From contig JADGJG010000413.1 of assembly GCA_027596195.1 (NCBI GenBank), positions 1 through 20,715 of the forward strand: DNA of 20,715 bases, read 5' to 3'. This stretch comes from Podochytrium sp. JEL0797. Taxonomy: Eukaryota; Chytridiomycota; Chytridiomycetes; Chytridiales; Chytriomycetaceae. Of this stretch, positions 11,001-20,715 are shown piece after piece; position 1 is the first letter of the stretch; every line of letters starts with the position of its first letter. The position numbers were made by a program, and so were the translations under genes. The notes beneath the pieces were generated by a model. The model worked only from the letters and a program-made list of their open reading frames with translations, made no database searches and was not told the origin of the DNA.

Positions 11001-14000
11001 GGAGCGCATTTTCGTGAAGTATCCCGAGCTGAGAATCGAGTACGTTGCGGCCCATTCTATTGAATCCGCGATTCCTGATAGCCTTGTTTTATTTCTCAAC
11101 CAGGATTGTCAAGGCCGTGCTTGATCTCATCAAAAACACCTCGCTGAGTGACATTTCGTATGCCACAATCATGCTGCATTTGACGGCGCTGATTCGCCAA
11201 TGGTCCAAGGACGTCGACACGCACCGGAACCTCGACGCTGAGAAGATATCTCGACTCTCTTGCAAACTCGATGCTTGCCTTTTGATCATGCTCGCCAGAC
11301 CCAACCCTCGGATTCGCCACGCATCGCTCTCCGCCCTGTCGGACTTTTACACCATCTCGCAGACGATTTCGCCCCACTTGAACGAGCCGGGGTTCTTGCC
11401 ACTCCAAGCCATCTTGAACCAACGAAACAACTACTTATCCAAGAATGCCATGTACGCATTCATGGAGAGAGACTTGCTGGGCCACAAGTTGACTCCCAAA
11501 GTGGTTGGCTTGATCAACTTGCTCCCTCTCAACTCCATCGCCGCCAGTGACTACAGCTTGCTGTTCAAGTTTTACTTGGGAGAGTTGGCGCGTCAATTCT
11601 GCTTGAGCGGTCGTCCCAAGGCCCTGAGACACTGCGCCAAATTCCTGACAACTCTCGCGGTGCCGTACATGACGAGTGTAACCACCGTTGACAACGAGTT
11701 CGTGATCACGTATTCGAATTATATGGTTCTTTTGATGGCCCTTGGTGGTGTTCCTGTGAGTAAATTTTTTTATTCTTCGCGTTTCGTTGACCAGATTTCT
11801 GACTTTCTGCGCCACCAGTTGAAATCCGAGGATGGGTACTCCCTCGAGTCTTATTCAAGTGCAGACAACTTGCTGTTCAACAACTTCAGACACTTTTTGG
11901 CTCCCGTAAGTGTCGTGTTGACTCTCAAGTGTGGTGCGAGGAATTAAACTTCAATGCAAACAGATCCTCAACTCAGACAACGTTTGGGAGATTCGCGCGA
12001 TCGTACAAGCCAGCTACTTCATGCACATCTCACTGTATCAGTTATACGTCGTTCATTTGTGGCAGTGGTACGCGGAGACTCGTCAAAACTCGTTGGAACT
12101 CCTCCACCCGCGCATGCTCGACAACATCATGTATGCCCTTCGCAGCCTGTCTCAGAACCGCGATTTCGAGATTATTGCCAGAGAGCCGAGCGTCTTCCAG
12201 AGTTCCATCATTGAGATCATTGTGGATTTCATCCGGATGACGCAGTCGACTCTGCAAGACTTGGACTTTTTGCAGGAGGGAAACCTGCTTCGCGTCAAAC
12301 TGTCCATCAACTTTTGTTCCGTCGTGTCGCGCCTCGCGTATTCCATTTTCACGGCCCAGAGATTCATCATGGACGAGCAGGAGGTGTTTATTGACGGCGT
12401 GTCCCGTCCATCCATGTTCTTGGACATTTCCTTCCCCGGTCTTGGATGGGATGTGCTCCCGCGGCAAGCGGTTGTGTTCCTGTTGAAAGACTTGGCGAGT
12501 GCTATCGAAGCTGGAAGCGGGTACGAACTAGTTCCGAAAATGAGCCAATATCTTGGGATCCTGCTTGACAAGGTTGGGCTTGCGGCCGAGTCGTTGTTGA
12601 TTTTGGGAGACGTGTTTGAAGGTGACGCGTTGCCGGCGGATTTGTTGCTGTGGTTGAGCAGCACGCAGAGGAATGGATTCAACGTGTACCCCCCCGCTTT
12701 GCTTTACAACTACGAGAATGCCCTGGGAACGGTCCTCGCTCACTCGTATAGCATCGCCGGGAATAGGGCCGGATTTTTGACTGCTGTTTTCAATCAGGTT
12801 TGCAGACTGTTTGCCTCCTCTTGAAACCACGCTGAACCGATTGTTTACTTGATCAGATTCTGCCTCGTCCTTTGGCCTCGTTATCGCTGGGAGGAAATTA
12901 CGTTGAGATGGAGTCCATCGAGTTTGCCGTCGAGGTCCCTGTCGAGAACGCCAATTTGATTTACCCGGAAACAGACCATTCGACTTTGAAGAAGATTCGC
13001 CAGAACATCGGGAGTTTGATATTCTGCGGTAAAATCTATTATCCCTTCAAACCAGTATTCAGACTGACATGATTCATTTCAGGAATCTACAACTTGTTGA
13101 ACGCTGACAAGTCCACTCGCTGTCGCGCGTTCAAATTTGTTCGCGAACTCTTCATCAAGTTTGGAGAATCCACGGAGACCATCGGAGAACTCGATAAATT
13201 CGCTGCCAGAATCTCGACCAAGGCCGGAGACCCATTGCGCAAGATTGCCATCCGCGTTTCCCAAATGGCCTCCACCTTCTTTTCCGTCGATGCGCCTTCT
13301 TTCTTCTGGGAGGCTGTCCGTTGTTCAAGAACCGCCCAAAAGAACGAGTTCGAGCTCTTGCTGGTGCCATCTCAACAACTCATTTTGGAGATCGTCCTGC
13401 CCTGGTGCCGTTATGTCATCTTCAGTGAAATCGATGAAGACCTCGTGTTTGCTGAGTTCTTCCGCTACTTGATGGACGCGACATTCTACAAGCCCAAGTT
13501 CATTGATGAGGTGAAGGAGTGCTGGATCGCCATTTCGTCGTCGCCCGAATTCGGTCGCGGAAACTCGGAGGTGTTGACCGAGATGATTCTCCACATTCGA
13601 GGAAAGCTGAATCAGCAGTGCGAGAACTTGGAGACGCTGTTGTTGGAGATGTTCCAAGCGCACCACATCTCAGTGGCCGACTCGTGCGCCTTTTACTTGC
13701 AGGCGCGCTCGTTCCCATGGGGGGAGTCTGAGCAGAAGTTTGGAGGAATCCGCCACAAGACCAGTGGAGTCATCAAGGAGTACGTGTCTGTATTGTACAT
13801 TGCTTTGACGGGCAGCCAATTTGACGCGAATCTGGAGTATGCGTCCATGGCGGATGCTTCGGTCGCTTTGATGGGCGAGTTGTTCATGCAGGATTTTGTG
13901 GTTCTCCGTCGGTACCTGCCGTTGGCTGTGAATTACGTGGTTTTGAATTTGCCGGAGACTTTTACGGAGAGGAACGGGGTTGTTGATCTTATGTTGGCGC

Positions 14001-15740
14001 TGATTGACGGTTATTGGGGGGCGAGAGGCTCGATTGGCGGCCAGACGAACAACGACAAGTTGCTCCAAAAGTTGACGAGCTTGAAGCAGTACTTGGCGGC
14101 CCCTTACGAGATGGAGTGGCGGGAAAACGCGGAAAGGTAATGATGGTATTCATATCTGGTCGATATTCAAGTTGTATTGTTTCCAGCACGACGTCGCAGC
14201 AATTCAGAATCTACATTGGTGACTTTATTGCTCTGCTGATGAGCATTTTCGAGATAGAGTGCTCCACGCTCACTCTGGATATCGCTGAGGAAGTCGTGTT
14301 TTGGGCTCGTGATGGTCGTTTGGTTCGTGTTTGACTTTGGTCCGAAGTTTCGCGCCGGACTGATTTTTCCACCAGGACCCCGAAATCTCCGCCAAGGCGG
14401 TGGATCTGTACAACATTCTGATCAAGTTCTACCCAGACTTGCTGTCTGAGTCGTTGGAATCATTCCCTTTGCGCGTGATTGACCAGGTGTCGACCGTTCT
14501 TGCCATTCAAATCGATTTCAAAACCAAGGACATCTCGAAGCTTCCCGAGGTTGAGAAAACGCGCATCAAGAGAGCCGAGTCGGTGCTCTTCAGCTTGGGA
14601 ACATTGCATGGTGCTCTGATGGAGTTGTCGGGGGATTTGGACGAACGATGCCTCCTGTTTTGGGAGTCTGTCAGGTGATGACCGCGCCGCGTTTCGCTTT
14701 TGAAGCACCCGTTAACGAAACCCCTTTTTAGTCTATTGAGGTTGCCTTGTGGTCTGTTCCCCGATATTTGGATCATGGCTCTCGAAAACGCCACCCGTTT
14801 TTTGAAGCAAGTCGACTCGGACATGATTGGACGACTCCGGCATCACTTTGACCCCCTAAAACACACTATTCATGGTGTTCAACCAGTCTTGCTTGAAGGT
14901 CTCTTCTCTCAAATCGAAAAGATCCAAGATTTGTCGTTCGAGTTTTTGGTTTCGTGTTGGACCCACTTGCCAAGCGATGTCGTGGATCCCGCACCGACTG
15001 GAATGATGTATTCATGCCTTTATGTCGTCATGTGGATCTTTTCTCTGCTGAAAGAGTCCAAAGACTTCGTGATGCAGGAGGTTTGTTTCTTGTTGGAGTT
15101 TTCTCACCACCAATTTTCTAAATCAACAAACAACTCTCTAGCGGTCTGTTATCAAGGAAACCGTGCTTGGATTCCAACAAGTTCTTGTCAAGCGCGGATC
15201 TTTGGAGTTTGCCGGGTTGATCAAGTCTCTGCAGGCCCTTGCCGACCTCTCAAACTCAACCGACCCCGCGATCCTCGACAGCTTGCTCGAAAAGTGTACC
15301 GCAAACATCTCCCAAATCTATTTCCCAGACTATATCTCGAACGTCGCCGAGTTTTGTGCCTTCTTCATTCAGTACGGAGGCGAACAAGCTCGCACCAGTT
15401 TGAAGATGCTGCAGGTTTTCTGGTCACTCGCCCAGCGAAGTCCCAAAGCAAGCGGATCGTTCAAAGTGCTGGTCCGAAAACTGGCTTTCTTCGAGAATGC
15501 GCGGGTCGATGTCAATGGGGTATTCTCGTTCATTTTGTCAGAAAGTGCAGACTCGGACGATCCAATCAAAGGTTTGGCCTCTTTCTTATTTTCTTGTCTT
15601 GTTATTCTCCAGAGCTGACTCCGTTCGCCCCAGAAATCGACCTCACCTCATACGGCAAAGTGGAGAAGTTGGAGGGCATTGTTGCTCCTGTTGGGTCCGT
15701 CGAAACTTGTGTTGAAGCTCTTCATTCCCTTTTGCGATGA
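8090..15740 (+). CDS. FRY: Furry/Mor2/Tao3-type cell morphogenesis scaffold
   Basis: This is a giant HEAT-like-repeat scaffold that in fungi (Mor2, Tao3/Pag1) and animals (Fry) supports NDR/LATS-family kinases (Orb6, Cbk1, Trc) with Mob2 in polarised growth. Exon boundaries: 8090-8092, 8149-8193, 8310-8354, 8414-8614, 8679-8903, 8960-9183, 9238-9529, 9587-10023, 10082-10617, 10667-11039, 11104-11755, 11795-11905, 11964-12797, 12857-13028, 13083-14136, 14187-14322, 14376-14674, 14732-15080, 15142-15571 and 15634-15740. The total is 2174 residues, near Mor2's roughly 2200, with every phase consistent. Collinear matches to the family: HAFSYFKTAS and SVRYIFTRPAPEQAADTLRL in the MOR2/PAG1 N-terminal region; LDACLLIMLARPNPRIRHAS near 850, equivalent to Fry's segment on non-recurring HEAT repeats; and LPWCRYVIF with EVLTEMILHIRGK near 1490-1560. 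The first 60 residues form a UVR-like coiled coil. Start alternatives are ATG 8346 (exon 3) or 8447. No transmembrane segment or kinase domain is visible. Confidence 0.9.
8093..8148 (+). other. FRY: Proposed start-codon intron of the Furry gene (56 nt)
   Basis: The sequence reads AAAAATG directly followed by donor GTGATT, then acceptor CATTTTAG with TTTAAC upstream as a possible branch site. The next exon starts TAT CAG AAT and has a stop (TAG) immediately before it in frame, so that exon cannot extend upstream without splicing. The donor is weaker than average for the window, and this exon 1 is the least certain part of the model. Confidence 0.5.
11756..11794 (+). other. FRY: Very short (39-nt) intron of the Furry gene
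   Basis: The donor is GTGAGT and the acceptor GTTGACCAG, with a T-rich interior. The length is a multiple of three and there is no internal stop, so the 13 encoded residues could instead be exonic. Splicing gives GGVP-ISDFL, which reads more smoothly than the retained VSKFFYSS insert. Confidence 0.6.
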
Positions 15741-15760
15741 AAAATAGATTTATTGAAAAG
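15741..15760. terminator. 20-bp shared 3' gap between Furry and NAT10, with AATAAA on minus
   Basis: The two stop codons face each other across only 20 bp. TTTATT at 15749-15754 is an AATAAA signal for the minus-strand NAT10 transcript. On the plus strand only the weak variant AATAGA (15744-15749) is present for Furry. Cleavage 10-30 nt beyond either signal must fall inside the last coding exon of the opposite gene, so the two mRNAs overlap tail to tail. Confidence 0.7.
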
Positions 15761-18700
15761 TTAACGTCTGGCACCCTTCTTTCCCTTCACGGTCTTTCCG
15801 CTGGCTGCTTGCGGGTCAAAGATTCCCGATTTGTCGCCACGGACTCCTGCTGCCAAACCCGATGCAGTTCCCGCGGCAGAGTCAAACTTGCGTTTTTTGG
15901 TCGAGCTCTCGTTCTTGACTTGAAGAGAGCCGCGAGATGTCACGTTCTTGGCTCCCTTTACGGCACTGCCAAATTCTTCTTCCGGGGCAGAGATAGCGAA
16001 TCTGCAGGTGGATGGCGATACGAGAGTCAGTAACCATCACGCGCCAAAAGTCTACTCAAGCCAATACTTACGCGCTGAGGTTCATGGAATCAATCACCTC
16101 CCTCTGCTTGGCCTTCAATCGTTCCATGACTTCGTCTCCAGCCTCCTCCAAGTCCTCCTCCAAACCCATCTTGATTGGGTCCCACGCCTCATCATCTTCC
16201 GCGTCTCTCGTCATGTCGTTGTCGTCGTCGAGCTCCTCCTCATCGTCCTCCTGGGCCGACTTTCTCTTCTTCTTGGAGACAAAATCTTCGTCGGCTGCAC
16301 TCGTCTCTTCCACAATCGTGAAATAATTGCTGCACTTCTTGACCACTTTTCCAAACAGGGCCATAAGCTGACTCACGGAAATGCCCAACTCGGGGGCAGC
16401 CTCGTCCAGCGTCTTGTGTTGCAATCCAACGGCCACCAAAATAGCACTCTGGACAGCCGTCAATGCGATGGGCTTCAGGGTGGTTGCTCCGCTGGCAGCC
16501 GCCGCCGACGTGGGTTCGGGAGGAGCCAGGTAGCCCAAGAAGTAGAGAACCGACAAGCGCGGGATGAGATCGAGAATCACGTGGTAATCGAGGAGGTTTT
16601 GAGTGTAGGATGCGAGACGTTTGAGGTCGAAGGGAGTGAAATGACGGAGCAGCTCGGTTTTGTTGTTAACGTAGCCTGTTGATTCGATTCCAAGGAATCA
16701 GCGACAGTTGGAACAAAAACATACCGGCCAAAGAAACACGTACCCAAATCCTTTGGTCTTCCGTTTGCAGAAGCCTCCAAGATGCTCAAAACCAACAACG
16801 GGGAAAACTTTTTGAACTGGAAGCTCAACAACTCAATGAATCGTCTGCGGAAGTCCCAGCTGAAGGATCCGATCCATTTGGTGTCGGCCGACACCATCAC
16901 GTCGTTTTTGCCCACCTTGTTGGAGGCGTTCCTTTGCAGCGGCTTCAACATGATGGCAGTGTGCTCGCCCGTGAGATCGTTTTGGGTTTGACGGACGTAC
17001 ACGGGTGCGAAACCGCTCCTCTTCCAGAACTTATGCAGCTGGGGAGTGATTCCGTACGAAACACCAAGCCAGTGCAGGTGCTCCTTGGGGGGGCGTTCGT
17101 GCAAACGTAGCAAGAGAGGAGGCATGTTGGCAGGGTCGCGAACCCCAATCCTATCCTTGGCGAGGGAAGCGCTCTGTGAACAAGTCAGTTTGACGAAACT
17201 AACAAAAAAGGAAATAGCCCACCTCGAGTTCCTCATCCGTCACTCTGGTCACTTCAAAGTTCTTTTCCGTTTCGTCCAAACTGGCTCCCGCGTTTCCGCT
17301 GTAATACTCCTCCAACTTTTTGATCGCGTGGTTTCCGTATCCCATTCCAACAAAGTCCGGGTGAGTCGCAATTCTCACAATACGAGCACCGCTGAGTCTC
17401 GAGAAATCGTCATCCTGGAACTGGGAGGCCATCACCCAAGGAATCAAGTCACCGTTGGTGCGCGCAGAACCGCGAGCGAGGGCAGACTGGGCGCTTCCGG
17501 ACGCAATGTTTCCTTCCATGGCAATTTGAATCACAACGAGGGGTTCGGGGAGAGTGGCGGGAGCACCGGCAGCAGTGTTCATTGGCGGCAGGAGCACAAA
17601 GAGGTGGTGGGCGGGGGCATCACTGGAAGAGGAAGCGGGGTCAGAACAAAATGCCAAATTGAATTTATGAGATACACACCTCATGAGCTGCAAGTCGTTG
17701 GGACTGTTCTTGTAGTGACTCGCCACATACAAACTCATCATCCTTTGCAAGAAAGCCTCACTGACTTTGTGGTAACTGAACAACGTGTCGCGGTTGACAT
17801 AGAACAATTCACACTGGCTCGGGTGCGGACATCCACGGGTGGTCAGCATGCTCGCGGTGGGCGAAGGGGTGCACGCGTTCAGACACAACAAGTTGGTCAA
17901 CCAGTTTTCCACGGGGTCGTTGGCGTTGTAACGAATGGGGTCGCTGAGCTTGATTTCGCGCAAAGTGCGGAGCGATTGAGGAGGTGCAGACACGTTGACT
18001 TGGGGGGCTCCTTCAGACTTCTTTTCCTTTCCATCGCGACTCACAACGACTCCGTTGGACCCATCCGAACCACCAGCTCCTGCGACACTTTGCTCACGGA
18101 GTTGGGCAATAAGTTTCAACGAGAGCGACCGACCGGTACCTTCGTAACCGTTAATGGTGGAAGACATGAAGACCAAGTAGGGCCCCAGAAGAGCTTTGAC
18201 GAGTGGAAGTGGAATGGCAGCGGCTTCATCAATCACCAGCAATTCTGCTTGAGCAAGGACTGAGGCGTCAGTTGGTTGAATGTACTGCGAATTGCCGTGT
18301 TAGTCAACCCAAATTAAAGTAATCAACACAAAATCGCACCTGAATAGTTTGACGATGCTGCTTGAAAACGTTGACCCTGACCACAGCCTTGGCAAAGTCG
18401 GGGTTGGTGCTCTGAATAATATCGTAATCCAAGTGCTCCTCGTAACCGAGACCGTCGAATCCCTTGAACAAGAACTCAAACACAGTCTTCAAGTTCTCTG
18501 GAGACGGACTAGTGATGAAAATGTTGGAGTATCCATAGGCAATGGCGGCAGCAATCGCGATTCCCAACGACGCGGACTTTCCGCGACCACGGGCCGCAGT
18601 AAGCGCCACAGTGCTTCGCAGAGACTTTTCGGCAATCGCTTCCGTGAATGTGAGAACGGCGCGGGCTTGATCGAGAGTCTTGGCGTTTGCAACCAAGGAT

Positions 18701-19736
18701 GCCAACGGCTGGGTGTCGCCCAATGAAGCCTTCAGCTCTTCGAGTTCTTTTTGGGAAGGGGTCAACTTGAGCTCCTGAAGGGGAAAAGAGATGAGAAAAC
18801 TGACACAGAGTCGGGAGAAATGTAAGAACACTGCAATTACATCGATTCTCGAAATGGGCTTGACGTGTTTTCCAGCACTCAATGGCAGCACGTTCAATTC
18901 ATCATCGACAACGAGGCACGTCTCACAACCTCCGAGAGACAACAAGAAACGCTCGTTGAATCTGGCAACAGTGTCTTGGTGGGACTCGGTTCTGTAACGA
19001 GCGTGGACATCCTGTAACATTGGAATATCAGATCAAACCTCCCTCGAATCATTTAGAATTCAAAACAAACGAACCATGGTCATGGTGTAAAGCTGCTTGA
19101 GAGAGTTCATGGTCTTCAACAGAATCACAACGATACCGCCACCCTCGACCGTTTCCACAGTTCTGGCCAACAAGTTTGGCGTCAAGGCTTCAAAGTCCTG
19201 TTACGTGGAATAGAGTAAGAATCTGCATGCACAATGGACAGATTAATCTTACCTGCAGAACGCACATTCCAAAAGTCTGACCCAGAATGTTTTCGGTTTC
19301 CTTGTAGTACGTGTATCGAATGTTTGTACTGGAGATGAAGAGTTCAAAGGGATCGTCCTCGTCGACTTCTCTTTGGCCGCGCGCAATCTGCTTCTTGATT
19401 TGGTTCATGCGCTTCTTTCTGTGGCTGTGGCAAAAAAAACAAAAACCGTCATGATCACGGCATTCCCCACGCGCGCAAGGGGAGACAATCCACGACTTAC
19501 GATGAGAATCCAAGCTCCTTCTTGTAGCACCACAGCACTGACGGTCTGGCCGAAACTCGGGCCTTGGAGAGCAAGTAGTGCAGTGTGACAACCTGGTCTC
19601 TGCCTCTGTCTCCCACAAGCACAAACAGCGAACGGTGTCCATTGGTCACGCCATTGCTAATCAGCGTCGGAATGCGCGAATCGAGCTTCTTTCGCTTCAT
19701 CACTGCCTGCGGCTGCGGTTCATCGTTGTCGGCCAT
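15761..19736 (-). CDS. NAT10: RNA cytidine acetyltransferase (NAT10/Kre33)
   Basis: This nucleolar ATP-dependent enzyme makes N4-acetylcytidine in 18S rRNA and, with a Tan1-type adaptor, in serine and leucine tRNAs; it is needed for small-subunit production. Ten exons in coding order: 19736-19501, 19424-19253, 19197-19075, 19011-18841, 18774-18340, 18284-17680, 17622-17223, 17173-16744, 16675-16072 and 16001-15761, giving 1138 residues (human 1025, yeast 1056). The N-terminal DUF1726/TmcA-like region has SVLWCYKKELGFSSHRKKRM and DFEALTPNLLARTVETVEGG. The helicase-type ATPase has Walker A GRGKS near 297-301 and Walker B VIDEAAAIPLPL near 396-407. The GNAT acetyl-CoA site is HPDFVGMGYG near 668-677. 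Later signatures are GVSYGITPQLHKFWKRSGF and RQTQNDLTGEH. The C-terminus adds an acidic run and Lys-rich clusters typical of nucleolar proteins. The start has A at -3 (AAAATGG). Confidence 0.98.
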
Positions 19737-19748
19737 TTTCTGATTTCC

Positions 19749-19764
19749 AAAAAAAAAAAAAAAA
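19749..19764 (-). repeat. T16 tract just upstream of NAT10 start
   Basis: Sixteen A's on the plus strand, T16 on the coding strand of NAT10, begin 13 bases upstream of the ATG. Poly(dA:dT) tracts near fungal starts commonly exclude nucleosomes. If transcription starts upstream of it, the leader would contain U16. Confidence 0.7.
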
Positions 19765-20234
19765 CGCGCTTCTCCAGCCTTCTCGTCCAAAATGAGACCT
19801 CACCTTGCCGTGCAGTGTGCAATCTGCAACTTGAATTCCTTCACCATTCCTTCATCCCCCCATCTATCCACCCCCCCCCCCTTGAAATGGTTGATTCTCT
19901 TCTCCACACCTTCTCTCACACATGCACTAATTGAAAGAAAAGTATTTTCGGGCAAGACCATAGTTTGTAACTTGCGGCGAATTCGTGGCGAATTCGGAGA
20001 TCCCGATTTTCTTCTCTTCCTCCCAATCATTGTCAAGTCAAAACAAAAAAAAGCATGTGCAAGTGGATACGAATATTACGTGGAACGCCCTGAAAGAATG
20101 ATAAAAGCGTCCACCGTAATGGCAGGGTCAGATTTCATCGGATGGAACTTGAGGTTCTCTACTTCTCCTTATGTTGCCGAAGGATGAGGCCAGCACAGGA
20201 TTTTGCAGCCTTCCTCGCGACCTCCTTCCTCAAA

Positions 20235-20259
20235 TCCTCTGTTGAATTTCAACAGAGGA
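20235..20259. repeat. 11-bp perfect inverted repeat with 3-nt spacer
   Basis: TCCTCTGTTGA and TCAACAGAGGA are exact reverse complements separated by ATT. As RNA this is a tight hairpin; as DNA it could be a dimer-binding site. No T-run follows, and no gene adjoins it closely. Confidence 0.8.
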
Positions 20260-20605
20260 AGTTGGAGCTTGCGCCCAGCTTCTTCAAAATTCAATACGTG
20301 CATTTCAAATTGTCATTTATAGCTGAGAATATCGAGAATGATTGTGCTGACCAAATGCGCCCCGGGATATATGTGCACCCCGCCCTGGGTTACTTATGAT
20401 GCGAGGAAGAGGGGGTGGCAGTCGCCTCAATCAAATAAATGACTTTATGGGATCACGACCCGTCGTATTTTTTGTTCCGTCGCAACAAATGTGCAACAAA
20501 TGCGGCAATCCCTTCAGACTTCAATGCTCCGTTTCTCATATGCAAACCCTCAAATTAGTTCATATTTTAATTTTCTCCATTTTTATTTTTTTTGCAATTC
20601 TAGCG

Positions 20606-20617
20606 TATATATAAAAG
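20606..20617 (+). promoter_or_regulatory. TATA-like element near right edge
   Basis: TATATATAAAAG resembles a strong TATA box. An ATG at 20662 lies 45 nt downstream, and its frame stays open for the 18 codons to the window edge. That supports only weakly a plus-strand gene starting here. The same sequence read on the minus strand is part of a rival explanation, a splice donor GTGAGT at 20698. Confidence 0.3.
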
Positions 20618-20715
20618 TACTGTATTTTTTGAAGAAGAAGCGCGTTTCGGAATTGTCAGATATGCAAATCTTTGAGAAAAAAAAAAGAGGTGACTCACGG
20701 CTAAATCGTCGCCTG

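Larger units (their letters stand above)
19737..20715. other. Intergenic: NAT10 promoter side, no supportable gene
   Basis: This stretch of about 980 bp holds no reading frame I can defend. The longest open frame (19792-20187, +) has no recognisable motif and biased, repetitive composition. Visible elements are an A16 run (19749-19764, so T16 just upstream of the NAT10 start), a C11 run (19871-19881), an 11-bp inverted repeat (20235-20259), a direct repeat of GCAACAAATG (20482-20491 and 20493-20502), two copies of ATATGCAAA (20538-20546 and 20660-20668), and a TATA-like element near 20606. The last 150 bases are AT-rich and may belong to a gene outside the window. Confidence 0.6.

Noticed and set aside
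5654..15740. A functional cluster of cyclin, Furry and dehydratase for cell polarity and wall formation
   Set aside because: The neighbours have mixed orientation with RPL11 in between. Eukaryotic adjacency alone does not support a joint system.
19792..20187. 131-codon open frame upstream of NAT10
   Set aside because: Its composition follows simple C/T-rich sequence, with no domain, no conserved-looking segment and no clear start context.
20161..20260. Possible minus-strand C-terminal exon (EDLRKEVARKAAK..., ending at a TAG near 20163)
   Set aside because: It is short, is closed upstream by a stop overlapping the inverted repeat, and has no linked exon I could find.
20020..20560. Spliceosomal, SRP or 5S RNA gene in the right-hand gene-poor segment
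   Set aside because: I compared it by eye with conserved U1, U2, U4, U5, U6 and SRP sequence elements and found only short coincidental matches.

Overview
This is a gene-dense eukaryotic nuclear window of about 51% GC by eye. It carries six protein-coding genes split by about 50 spliceosomal introns, most of them 39-96 nt long. Nearly all begin GT and end AG, with loose donors (GTGAGT, GTAAGT, GTTCGT, GTTTGC, GTGCGT, GTGGGC) and branch-like CTAAC or CTGAC motifs near the acceptor. The gene content suggests a fungus, probably an early-diverging, intron-rich lineage such as a chytrid or mucoromycote: a Pho80-type cyclin, a MOR2/PAG1-type Furry protein, Kre33/NAT10 and a fungal-looking RPL11, together with GDP-mannose 4,6-dehydratase, which is absent from most Dikarya. 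This placement is an inference from content, not from a phylogeny. I see no operons, mobile elements, CRISPR arrays, rRNA or tRNA genes.

Layout from left to right: a poly-C edge and 5' leader (1-243); a large low-complexity nuclear-type protein with an AT-hook (244-3800, +), not recognised; GDP-mannose 4,6-dehydratase (3863-5597, -), tail-to-tail with the previous gene; a Pho80-like cyclin (5654-6611, +), head-to-head with the dehydratase across only 56 bp; ribosomal protein RPL11/uL5 (7065-7968, +), whose start codon is cut off by a 373-nt intron; a Furry/Mor2/Tao3 morphogenesis scaffold (8090-15740, +) of about 2174 residues in 20 exons; the RNA cytidine acetyltransferase NAT10/Kre33 (15761-19736, -), whose stop codon is 20 bp from the Furry stop; then about 980 bp with no gene I can support (19737-20715).

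For every gene I followed the reading frame through each splice junction. All six models close without an internal stop, and their exon totals are multiples of three: 994, 379, 187, 176, 2174 and 1138 residues. The proteins do not form one pathway. RPL11 and NAT10 both serve ribosome production. The Furry scaffold (partner of NDR kinases) and the cyclin (partner of Pho85-type CDKs) both belong to polarity and nutrient signalling families. The dehydratase makes the GDP-fucose precursor. I found no clear new biological system. The points most worth checking are the UVR-like coiled coil at the Furry N-terminus, the two adjacent genes with exons consisting only of ATG, a 16-nt microexon, the very tight shared promoter and shared 3' ends, and the unrecognised AT-hook protein.
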